A DNA stretch of 64,000 nt from Cryptomeria japonica (Eukaryota; Streptophyta; Pinopsida; Cupressales; Cupressaceae), in contig NC_081407.1 in NCBI RefSeq assembly GCF_030272615.1, forward strand, positions 137,026,897 through 137,090,896, read 5' to 3'. Both the position numbers and the translations under genes were made by a program. The notes under the pieces were generated by a model that worked only from the letters and a program-made list of their open reading frames with translations, was not told where the DNA came from and searched no databases. Below are positions 46,257 through 56,264 of the stretch, one piece after another. Numbering within the stretch: the stretch's first letter is position 1; every line of letters begins with the position of its first letter.

Positions 46257-47706
46257 AGTTTCAATCTCAACACAACATCTTCACTTGTATTAGAGGCATA
46301 ATCTGATCATAATCATTATTCTACAGTCCAAAAAAATATCAATATCAACCAACCAATACAATATCAAATCCATCATATCATTTTACAACCCTTTGAACAT
46401 TAATCAAGACCAAAACAATGCATTATGTTGTCCCGGTTAATGACAGCATGATATACCTGTACTCAGTTATTAATAAATTTTTAACCCAAAAACATTCTGA
46501 AGATCTCTTCGGTGAAGCTGTAGAAAACTAGGTTTCTAAAACCATATCAAACATTGAGAATGATCCAACGGTTCATTTGAAAGTTATTCTCTCTGCACCG
46601 AGACCAATTTTGACTGTCATAAATCTGGAAAATGTATGCTTGCTGTCTGCTAGGGCATCATATTTCACAACAAATACTTAACCAAAATAAGACAATACCA
46701 TACTAAAATGAAATCCCTCTGAGTCTACTTTCATAATATTCAATTCATTAATTTTTCCAATGGTGAAATCACAAGATAAGTACAAACCCTTTCCAGCAAC
46801 TCCATTTAAGACAGTTTAAAACCAGTTTTCACCAAAATATTCATAACTTCCACAAATAAAAACCAAAATGCCTCAAACCAAAGGGAAAAGAAATATGATT
46901 CACATATCTTTCCAATAATTCTATTTAGAGGTCTTAATAATATCATATGAGTTCATAACATACGCTGCAATGTGACTATTCTCAGGAAGTATGAAATCTG
47001 CAATTAACAACTTTCACCAAAACTTCCATATCTTCTTCATTTCTAAACATAATAACTCCAAACAAAAAGGAAAAGAAAGGTAATTGACATATATAACTAT
47101 CAATTATATATATACAAAGGTTTCTAGGCCATAAATGGTCGTACAAGGCCTGGAACCAACACAAAAACTGGAAAGCCAACCAAAATAACAATAGTAGAAT
47201 GCACCAAAATGTATCCAAAATGTTCTCCTTTCTTCTCTATTCTTCCAATAATGATTTGGTTCGACCAATAAAACATATTTATAGACTCTTTGGTAGTTAT
47301 AAACCATCCAAATACCTTTATGACCCTTCATCTTCCATTTTACAACTTTATGTGCAATTTTTGCACTTTTACATTTTTGCAAATGTTGCACTTTTGCAAT
47401 TTTCTTGCAACTTTGACACTTTTTCCTAATGACTCTCAAAATTGTAAAAACCTCATAAACATGTCCAAATAATCTATTTAATACCTTTTACATACTTTAT
47501 AGCCTTCTCATGACCTTTTATACAATTTTGACCATCTTGACCTATAAGGGCCTATATGGACAACTAGGACATAATCAGGACTTGCTTACATTTTTAGGCT
47601 TCCAAGTCTTACAAATCATTCCAAATGGATTCAAATACATTATAAATGACCTTCAAATATAAATTATATTTCAAATGATGAATTTGACCATATATTTTCC
47701 TTACAC
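46257..47706. other. Non-coding segment H, possible insertion
   Basis: About 1.45 kb, AT-rich, no credible gene. CATGG occurs at both edges (46252-46256 and 47707-47711) and Gag-like frames lie on both sides. Its ends are not TG...CA, and the frames on the two sides do not join directly. It could be an insertion of unknown type or simply leader. Confidence 0.35.
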
Positions 47707-48830
47707 CATGGGTGCTCCTGCACCACATCCTTGTGAGATGTTGCAGGAGGGATTACCTGAACAGTCACGTAGTGGTCAGAAAAGATCAGTGGTTCATGAA
47801 GCATCTAATGCTACTTGGGTGCAGAAAAGCACCAATATGGGTAAGATATTTGAGAGACCTATCTATGCAAATTCAAATTCATCTTCCCATGACTCTGAGC
47901 ATGATGTTTTGGGTTTCCATTTTGGTTTATTTGGGAATGAAGAAGATGTCCATGTTTCAAATCAAAGGATATCCCATGCTAGTTTTTCTGGCAAAGATAG
48001 AAGTAGTTCAAACATAGTCAAAGATTTTGTACCTAGAACAATTGATGGAAACATGAGCTTCATCGATATTGATCAAGTCAATGTCTTAGACTCTGAATAT
48101 ATCTTCCCTGATGAAGATAAGGTATCCTAGGAAATAGAGGACCTGAACAGAAGACTCCATCATTTGATCTCCTTAAGAGCACAAAAGGAAGCAAATAAGG
48201 AGAGAGAAGTGAAGGCAAAATTTATGGAGAGAGACAGGCTCTTAAGACAAATTGCTGACCTCAAGTTTCTTTCCCAAGAAAAGGCTAAGAGTGTGGATGA
48301 GGGTCCTGTGATTAGAGAAATTATAGTTCCCTAGGCCAAACCAGCATACAAGTTAGTAATCCAACCAAATAGGGAAGTTCTTAGTGACCCACAACCTGTT
48401 AGAAATGATGTTGACAAAGGAAAGCAGAAATGCATGGAAGGTGGGTCTGGATCTAAGACTACAATGGAGATCTCTCACAGGCTATCAGCACATGAAAGAG
48501 AGATGGAGAGGATGAGAAAAGAGAAGGAAGATTTACAAATGGAGCTAGAAAAGGCTGAATTAGAAGCAACTAATCAAGAAGTTAAAAGGAAGATTAGCTA
48601 TCTGAAAGCACCTCCTATCACATTTCCTTTAGTAGATCAAATTAAAACCCTCCCTCGGCAAGCTCCACTCCCTCCTATTAAAATTCAGCCAACTTTGCCT
48701 TTTAGCACTGCAACAGCCAATCAAGCCTTTGTTATTAACCAAGGTGACCAGATCTCTCTAACTCAAAGCCCCAATGTAAGAATGAACATGGGTAATAACC
48801 ATGTTGTTAACCCATTCTAGAGAAGACCTA
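47707..48830 (+). pseudogene. Element F gag, N-terminal and coiled-coil region
   Basis: One frame with two stops (near 48128 and 48332), from about ATG 47708. An acidic, Ser/Asn-rich N-terminus (47708-48128) is followed by a strongly charged helical part with coiled-coil character (48130-48600; for example LLRQIADLKFLSQEKAK and HEREMERMRKEKEDLQMELE), then a Pro-rich linker. Near 48815 the frame shifts by one base into the capsid domain. Giant Tat-type elements often have long Gag precursors of this shape. The role is particle assembly. The exact start is not known because segment H precedes it. Confidence 0.65.
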
Positions 48831-49769
48831 GAACTTTATAGGCATCTCTTCTTTGATGGAATCCCAGGATACCCTAACCATGTTCCTACTGAGTTAAGAG
48901 ATAGACTTCATAAATTTGCTGGAAATAATGCAATTAGTGTAGAAGAACACTTAAAATCTTTTGGTGACTTGATTAATGATTATGAAATTATGGATGAAGA
49001 TGTAATCATGAAGCTATTTGTACAGTCTTTAGTAGATGATGCAAGAGATTGGTATAGAGGTTTTCCTGTGAATAGCATTGGGTCTTGGGAGGATTTTAAA
49101 AATTGTTTTCAGGAACAGTATGCTGATAAGACAAATGTGAGCTTCATGCTCAATGAGTTCAACAATATCAGAAAGTCCGATAATGAAATTGCCACTGATT
49201 TTAATGCTAGATTTCAGAAAGCAATGCATAGATTGTATCAGGTAATGAGATTAGATGACATGTTCCTGAACACTTATTATAATGCATTTGATTCTAAAAT
49301 GGCTTATATTTTGAGGGATAAAAATCTGCATAGCCTGAGAGATGCATTTAGAATTGCTATCAAAGTAGAGAGCAATAGAAAAGCATCTGGAAAAGTAGGA
49401 AGAAGAACTGATGGTAGGCTATGGCAGGAATCAAAACAACAACCTAACAAAGTTGCTAAAGAAGAAGATAAAATAGAGAAGTTAGTGACTTCTATGAAGG
49501 ATCTTACTGCCAAGGTGAGCAAAAATGATAAACCCCATTACAACTGGCAAGATAGACCCCCCAGGTTGCATGATATGCCTTACAACACTACCTGGAAGGA
49601 TGGTAAGCCTCAAAATGAGAAGCCAAAAAATACTCAGAGCCAAGTTACCCCTGATCCTCTAAAAGGAAAAAATGTTCATAACATAGAGAACACTCCTTGG
49701 TGTATTGCTTGTGATGGGCCACATTTTCCTCATCAATGTGTTGTAGCTCAAGCCCTGAAGAATCCATGA
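48831..49769 (+). pseudogene. Element F gag, capsid domain and zinc knuckle
   Basis: Open frame of about 310 codons with the Ty3/gypsy Gag fold signature: a FDGIPGYPNHVPTELRDRLH start, SVEEHLKSFGDLINDYEIMDE, then DDARDWYRGFPVNSIGSWED and FNARFQKAMHRLY. A basic linker follows, then a CX2CX3HX4C knuckle at 49701-49739 (CIACDGPHFPHQC). It is similar to, but distinct from, the Gag of element E. Well preserved: no stop within this segment. It begins only after a frameshift and is followed by another frame. Confidence 0.8.
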
Positions 49770-50470
49770 GACAAGAGGTTGAGCTTGATATTAATATGTT
49801 TGAAACAATCATAGAAAGTGATGAGGAGTCTTTACAAAGTGAATTTAGTGATTGTGATGTGCTGGATAGTAAAAGGTCCTACCAAGGACAACTAACACTT
49901 GATTGGCATCCCACTTTGAATGTGGTAACAATCAAAGATGAAGAGGTTCATCTCAGGAGGCCTAGTGATGAAGAAGTAAAAAATCTCACTAAGGCTGCTA
50001 TAGCCAAAGCTAAGCACAATTACAATTTAAGGAGTACTAAAAGGGATAGCGATCAAGGTGAACCTAGTTCTATGTTTATAAAAGAGGTATCTCAAAAGAA
50101 AGCAGCAAGTAGTGCTACTTTGCCCCAAGCTAGTCAAGAGAAGAAAGATCAAGTTAAAGAAGTACCCAAGGGTACAGATGATAAAGCTACTAATGATACA
50201 CAAGGAGCTGCCACAATGAAGAAGGCAAGTTAGCCTAAGGCAGAGAAAGCTAAAGCTAATACTGAGTTGATTAGTAATTCCACATTTGATATGACTCAGG
50301 CTCTCACCCAAATGAAGGTTATTGTCCCACTGATAGAGTTATTAAAAATAAAGGAACATAGAGAGGCTGCTCTATCTTTGTTTTCTAAGATACTAGACAA
50401 TAACACATCTTCACTTTCTGGTTCAACTAAGGATGAAAAGGATCAGGAGTTGCTTCTAATGACTCTGGGA
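49770..50470 (+). pseudogene. Element F gag-pro linker, truncated
   Basis: Frames at 49736-50233 and 50267-50470 continue the F polyprotein: acidic region, a YQGQLTLDWHPTLNVVTIKD phrase, Lys/Ala/Ser-rich linker, then a helical block FDMTQALTQMKVIVPLIELL that usually stands just before protease in such elements. A TAG at 50231 breaks it. Protease itself never appears: at 50470 the sequence passes directly into the pol linker of element E. Confidence 0.7.
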
Positions 50471-51122
50471 CAATACTTCTGAGACTGATTCTAATGACTA
50501 TGAATGGGGTAGATGTTCAAATGTTACTGAAGATATACCTAAAGGCACTATTCATACACCCTTTTCTCAAGAAGGACAAGGCACAAAGTCTAGACTACTT
50601 GAATTTGGTCTGCAACATATCTACGAAGCTAAAGAAAATGAGCAAGTATACATAGAAGATGATACCATCAAAGACCTCAACAATATCATTAACTTAACCA
50701 ATATCCCAGACAATTTTAATGATACCTCTATCATGAGACTTACCTCAACCGACCTTGACCCACCAAATGACCCTTTACCACTCATATTTCTTGATTTAAT
50801 AGACTGGGATGAACCTGAACACTATGACTTACCCATATTTCTAGATGATGAAACCATTATCCATTACCTATGTATATTCAATCCGGGAATAGACTCTGCT
50901 AATGAACATAAGAATGGCATCTACAATCAGGAAGGTGCCAAGTCTCTCAGTCGCAAAAATAAAAGAAACAAGGGATCTACTTCTGAAAACCAGTCAATGC
51001 CAGCACTAGTTCATAAAACAGTAAAAATAAAGGACGCATCCACGGGTGAAAACCTTTTTAAGGCACCTACAGATAAGAGACTTGACACTCTTCCTGAACA
51101 CTATCAGGAGTGATCACCCATA
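50471..51122 (+). pseudogene. Element E pol linker before RT
   Basis: Resumes the E frame interrupted at 33903. Acidic linker (DYEWGRCSNVTED, then a YIEDDTIKDLNNI phrase and DLPIFLDDETIIHY) with a TGA at about 51112. No catalytic motif. Linkers of this type separate protease and RT in Tat elements. Confidence 0.7.
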
Positions 51123-52610
51123 TTGATTGAGCCCACTCAATCAATCAACATTGGTACAGAAGAAGCAGCTAAAAACATACACCTAGCAGAGTCTCTGACA
51201 AAAGAAGAAAAACCAAAATTTATCAAATTCTTCAAAGAAAAGAAAATCAATTTTGCTTGGTCCTATGCAGGTATGCCCGGAGTAGATCCACACTTAATCA
51301 TGCATCATTTATCTATTTCTCCAGGAGCTAAGCCGGTCAAACAAAATTTAAGAAATATGAATCCACATGTAGCATTAATGGTCAAAGTTGAACTAAGGAA
51401 ACTATTAGATGTCATATTCATTCGACCTATAGACTATGCTAAATGGATTTCAAACATTGTACTAGTTTCAAAACTAGATGGCAGCATCAGAATATGCACA
51501 GATTTTAGAAATGTCAACAAAGCCTGTCCAAAGGATGACTTTCCTTTGCCCAACATTGACATAATTGTAGACCTCACAGCGGGCCATGCAATGCTCTCAT
51601 TAATGGACGGTTTCTCTAGATACAATCAAATCAAGATAGCTCCAAAGGATCAAGATAAAACATCGTTCACCTATCCTTGGGGAGTGTATTGTTGGAATGT
51701 CATGCCCTCTGGCTTGAAGAATGTTGGGGCAACTTATCAAAGAGAAATGATGACAATCTTTAATGATATGATGCATACCTTCAGGGAGGACTATGTGGAT
51801 GATTTACTAGCTAAGTCATTTACTCAAGAAGAACACCTCGACATATTAGATAAAATCTTTCAAAGATTGGAGAAATTCCAAGTCAGGCTAAACCCTAAGA
51901 AGTGTGTCTTTGGGGTAACATCGAGAAAATTATTAGGCTACATCATGTCATAAAAAGGCATTGAAGTAGATCCAGCAAAGGTACAGGCCATCATGGAGAT
52001 GCCACCTCCCAGGAACATTATTCAACTCAGATCTCTACAAGGATAGCTCCAGTCAATCAAGCGATTCATAGCCCTAGCAAATAAAAGTCTTCCATTCAAT
52101 CATCTGCTACATAAGAACATACCATTCAGATGGGAGGCCAAGTGTGCAGAATCATTCTATCAAATCAAGCAATATCTATTGAATCCACCAGTTCTGGTAC
52201 CACCAATAGTAGGGAAGCCACTCATCCTCTACATATCAACAACTAACATATCATTAGGGTCGCTGTTAGCACAAGAAGATCAAGAAGGAAAGGAATGAGC
52301 TATATATTACATCAGTAGAAAATTAAATGGCTATGACCTCAGTTACACATTTATTGAGAAGGCCTACTTAGTTGTAGTCTTCGCCTCTCAAAAGTTCTGA
52401 CATTACATGCTAGCTCACAAAATCAAGCTAGTAGCAAAAAATGATCCTCTCAAGTATTTACTCAGCAAAGTAGCTCTTACAGGCAGATTAGCTAAATGGA
52501 TCATGATTCTCAGTGAGTTTGATATCCACTACATAGAGCATCGGGCTATCAATGGACAAGTAATTGCAGATCAATTAGCTGAAGCACCACTACCCAATAA
52601 GCAACCAATA
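51123..52610 (+). pseudogene. Element E reverse transcriptase and first RNase H
   Basis: RT with the gypsy signature: a FRNVNKACPKDDFPLPNID block, SLMDGFSRYNQIKIAPKDQD, TSFTYPWGVYCWNVMPSGLK, and the active-site box DYVDDLLAKS (YVDD at 51792-51803). It stays open until TAA at 51951. The connection and first RNase H follow in the same frame to about 52610 (LLAQEDQEGKE, FIEKAYLVVVFASQKF, HRAINGQVIADQLAEAP), with stops near 52045, 52297 and 52398. It would copy element RNA into DNA. A frameshift near 52610 leads into the second RNase H. Confidence 0.9.
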
Positions 52611-52614
52611 AAAA

Positions 52615-53040
52615 GTGGAATTTCTAGACAAGGATGTCCTTACTGTTACACCCAAACAATGGACCTTGTATTTTGATGGTTCCTACACTCAACATGGCTC
52701 AGGTGCTAGCATCTTGTTTGTCACTTCTGAAGGGTACACCATTCCAAGATCATATAAACTCATGTTTCCATGCACTAATAACATCACTGAGTATGAAGCC
52801 CTAGTCACAGGAATCAAACTGGTCATGGAATGGAGAATCATGGAACTAAAAGTCTATGGATATTCCCAACTGGTTATAAATCAGATCAATAATGAATATT
52901 AGACAAAAGATGACAAGCTACTGTGATACAAAAGAATGGTGGATGACTTCAAACAACACTTTGTATAGATCACATTTGAACAAATACCAAGGTTAAACAA
53001 TAGAGCAGCCGATGCAATGACCACTATCGCTTAACTACTA
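52615..53040 (+). pseudogene. Element E second (archaeal-type) RNase H
   Basis: A second RNase H-like domain between the first RNase H and integrase: QWTLYFDGSYTQHGSGAS (first Asp and Gly-rich strand), NITEYEALVTGIKLVMEW (Glu) and VYGYSQLVINQINNEY. The usual third motif has Gly-Asp-Ser; here the Asp codon is TAT (52861-52863), so a catalytic acid is lost. This extra domain is a hallmark of the Tat clade (Ogre, Retand and relatives), established from published comparisons. It is degraded beyond 52902. Confidence 0.85.
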
Positions 53041-54411
53041 CAAATTCTAGAGTAATAGAGTCATTATGAGTTCCTGGTAGAGCAACTGTTCTCCCTAGCT
53101 TATGACAGTTCTGCATCCCAAGTCATCTATGCCTTAACCGGTTCGAACTCTTTGTTATATGGGATAATCTATGAATATCTTAAAACCAATACCCTACCCG
53201 TTAACCTATCTCATAACCAAAAATGCAACGTTATTCGGCAAGCCGCCCATTATACCTTAACTACTGACACACTTTATCATCGAGGTCTAGATGGTACTCT
53301 TCTTCGTTGCCTTGATCATAATGAATCTGACTCTACTTTACATGAGATTCATGAGGGTATTTGTGGCACACATTTAAGTGGTCCTACTCTTGCTAAAAAA
53401 CTTCTGAGAATGGGGTATTACTGGCCGACAATGGAAAAGGACTCTTATCACTTTGCAAAGAAATATCCTAAGTGCCAAATTAATGGCAATCTTATCCATG
53501 CACCAGCATAGGAGTTGCAGCCATTTACAACATCTTGGCCTTTCTATCAATGGGGACTTTATTTAGTAGGGAAAATTCATCCTTCCTCTTCAAATGGACA
53601 CAAATTCATAATCACTACGATAGAGTATTTCACAAAATGGATTGAAGCAGTCCCACTGACCACAGTAACTAGAAAAGAGATTGCCTCATTTATTCTCAAT
53701 TATCTGATCTGCAGATACGACATTCCCAGTTCCATCATCATAGACAATGGGCGTCCCTTCAAAAATTAGGATGTGCGAGAACTATGTGAATAATTCAAAA
53801 TCCAATATCGTTTCTCTACACCTTACTACCCACAAGGGAATGGTCAAGCAGAGGCATCAAATAAAACAATATTGAAAACCCTAAAGAAGACAGTAAATGA
53901 TACAGAAAAGGATTGGCATGTACAACTCAATCTGACACTCTGGGCCTACAGGACTAGCATCCAGACACCTACAGGGGCTACGCCATATTCTTTGGCATAT
54001 GGATCAGAAGCAATTTTATCTCTTGAGGTAGAGATTCCATCACTCAGAGTATCTTTGAAAGGTCTCATTCCAGATGAGGAGTATTGGGTCAACAAATTGC
54101 AAGAACTAAAGCTTCTGGATGAAAAATGACAACATTCCTATGATCACCTCAAAGCATACCAACATCACATGTGCAGAAGCTACAACCATAAAGTCATCCC
54201 TAGGATTTTTAAGATCGATGATCTTGTACTCAAAGAAAATCCCCGAAATCAACAAGATCAAGAAAACAAGGGAAAGTTTGAACCTAACTGGTTAGGTCCT
54301 TATGTTATCATATCAGCCTATGGATCAGGTGCCTATCAACTTACAACTTCTAAAGGTGATGTACTCGATGAACCAACCAAAAACATCCATCTGAAGAAAT
54401 TCTATACTTGA
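53041..54411 (+). pseudogene. Element E integrase
   Basis: Zinc-binding HHCC region at 53340-53500 (His in HEIHEGICGTHLSGP; the first Cys of the usual CxxC is replaced, leaving YPKCQ). In the catalytic core the first Asp of the usual WGxD motif is Tyr (WGLYLVGKI, codon 53560-53562). The second Asp is kept (IIIDNGRPF, 53743-53745) and so is Glu (GQAEASNKT, 53851-53853). A stop at 53767 and another near 53790. C-terminal GPY-type motif WLGPYVIISAYGSGAYQL near 54280. The pieces from 52615 to 54411 share one frame. It would insert element DNA, but the lost Asp makes it inactive. Confidence 0.9.
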
Positions 54412-55608
54412 GTGGTCTAATGCATGGAAAAAGTGAAAAAATACAAAAAATAAAAAAAACAACAAAAAGGTGCAATAAAAACAAGTGGTGAAAACTTGGA
54501 AACGAATGCTATTTGTGAGGGAACAACTCCTCTATCTATCATTACTCATATCTTTTGCATCTGAAGTCACAGCTAATGGCCATCTCCCAACACCTTTCAC
54601 ACAACATTATCCCGAACACACTTAGTGTAGTCACTATCCTTGCTTATTTGAAGATCAGTTCATTATATCCCACCATGGCTGGGTAATCACTATAAATATC
54701 TACATCAATCCGTATGTATAGCTAGGGGCAACATTCCTCTGACTTCAAGAATTCCAACAAAAAGTAAACAAGAATCACAGCATGCCGAGAAAATCCTATC
54801 CACAATAGCTCATCAGCCGAGAAAACAAAACATTGGTCCTATTAACAACTTCAACACACACATGATGGATGATTTTCTGAATTATAATTTGTTTACATCT
54901 CGCATGAAGTTTTGACTATTTTGCACTTGAACTTTTTGAATCATTGGATCTCCTAAAAATTTCTCAATGATGCATCGAGCTAGAGGAAATGGACGGAGAG
55001 TCTGATATTTTTGGTTTTTTGTCTGTAAGGTGATCACTTGTACTTTGCAAATTTTGTCTCGAGACATGATTTGAAATGTATCACTGAAGACATTGTTCCA
55101 CTTTGCGCATACAAATGGTCCAATCTTGTTTGTTTATATGCAAGCAACACACCCAGGTCATCTTGGTTCAATTATACCTAGACGCTTGTGTCATCTTGCA
55201 ATATCAAAATCCATGTAAGTTATACTCAGGTAATTATGGTTCGAGTATACCATGATGCTTGTATAAACATTCAACAAATCAAGGCTCGATGATGAAAACA
55301 AAGGAAGCACTGGTACTTTGATCAAAACAGATGGCAACATTGAGAATGAGAATGCATATTGAGCTTTGCATTAGCTGCACATCATTATCATCTTAATCTT
55401 GCATTAGGTTGCACATCATTTTTAATCTTGCATTTAGTTACACATCATTATCATTATCATACATCTCATTTTCAAGATACATCTCATCATCATCATCTAG
55501 TCGCATTCATCATTGCATCCATCACATGCATATCTATCACATTATCATGGAATCTTTCTTAACTTTCATATGTTCATCATTCTTCCAAAACCAGATTTTT
55601 TGATCAGC

Positions 55609-55838
55609 TCTTATACAGGATATATCATTCCTGAAACTAGACGTTTTGATCCGCTCTTATACAGGATATATCATTCCTGAAACTAAATGCTCGATCATCC
55701 ATGTCTTATACAGGTGGTATCATTCCTGAAACCAGACACTCGATCATCCATGTCTTATACAGGTGGTATCATTCCTGAAACCAAATGCTCGATCATCCAT
55801 GTCTTATACAAGAGGTGTTATACGTGAAACCAGACTTG
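55609..55838. repeat. 46-49-bp tandem repeat in 3' UTR of E
   Basis: Five units starting TCTTATACAGG (or TCTTATACAAG) at 55609, 55655, 55704, 55753 and 55802, each followed by a ..tcattcctgaaac phrase and then, in later units, gctcgatcatccatg. The last unit is the most diverged. Confidence 0.9.
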
Positions 55839-55949
55839 ATCTCAATCTGATCAATCTTAATCTCAATCTAATCAATCTAATCAATCTTATCAAACTCACG
55901 CATGTCATCACTATCCACTCTTATATCTTTCAAATAACATTCTTCTTCT

Positions 55950-55994
55950 CTCGAGAGATCATTCATGACTTTTGTGCATGAACGATCTCTCGAG
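55950..55994. repeat. Strong hairpin in 3' UTR of E
   Basis: CTCGAGAGATCATTCATG (55950-55967) and CATGAACGATCTCTCGAG (55977-55994) pair over 18 positions with one mismatch around a 9-base loop. It is followed by a run of G. Confidence 0.85.
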
Positions 55995-56004
55995 GGGGCA
56001 TTAT

Positions 56005-56215
56005 CATATCAAATATCGACATCAATTTCATATCGATCAGTTTCATATCGACATCAATTTCATATCAAATTTTCATATCAAATCAATTCTTCATATCTGG
56101 GGCATCATCAATATCGTTCATCAAATCTAGGGTATCATATCAACTTTTCATATCAAATCAATTTTTATATCCACAACATCATATCGATCAAATTTTGACA
56201 TCATATCCAACAAAT
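56005..56215. repeat. Degenerate catatcaa/catatcga low-complexity array
   Basis: Dense irregular repeats of catatcaa, catatcgaca and tttcatatc with no fixed period. No coding potential. Confidence 0.7.
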
Positions 56216-56250
56216 TTTCTTTGAATCAACATGTGGTCACACGTCACTTC

Positions 56251-56264
56251 AAAGAGGGGCAAAA
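56251..56264 (+). promoter_or_regulatory. Polypurine tract of element E
   Basis: AAAGAGGGGCAAAA directly before the right LTR: thirteen purines of fourteen. Confidence 0.85.

Larger units (their letters stand above)
33904..50470 (+). mobile_element. Gypsy element F, 5' LTR to gag only, truncated
   Basis: Starts with a family-F LTR (33904-45872, expanded by insertion G), then primer site, leader, gag up to 50470. Protease, pol and the 3' LTR are absent. Flanks are CAACA (33899-33903) and CAATA (50471-50475), and the E frame reads straight through when the insert and one of these copies are removed. So the element, or what is left of it, ends exactly at a target-duplication-like site although it lacks a 3' LTR. 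Confidence 0.75.
54412..56264 (+). other. 3' untranslated region of element E
   Basis: No gene. After about 1.2 kb of plain sequence come the tandem repeat at 55609-55838, the hairpin at 55950-55994, a catatcaa-rich stretch (56005-56215) and the purine tract. The layout fits Tat elements, which often carry tandem repeats here. Confidence 0.75.

Noticed and set aside
47104-47439. 111-codon minus-strand frame in segment H
   Set aside because: No domain, overlaps frames on the other strand, AT-rich region; likely chance.
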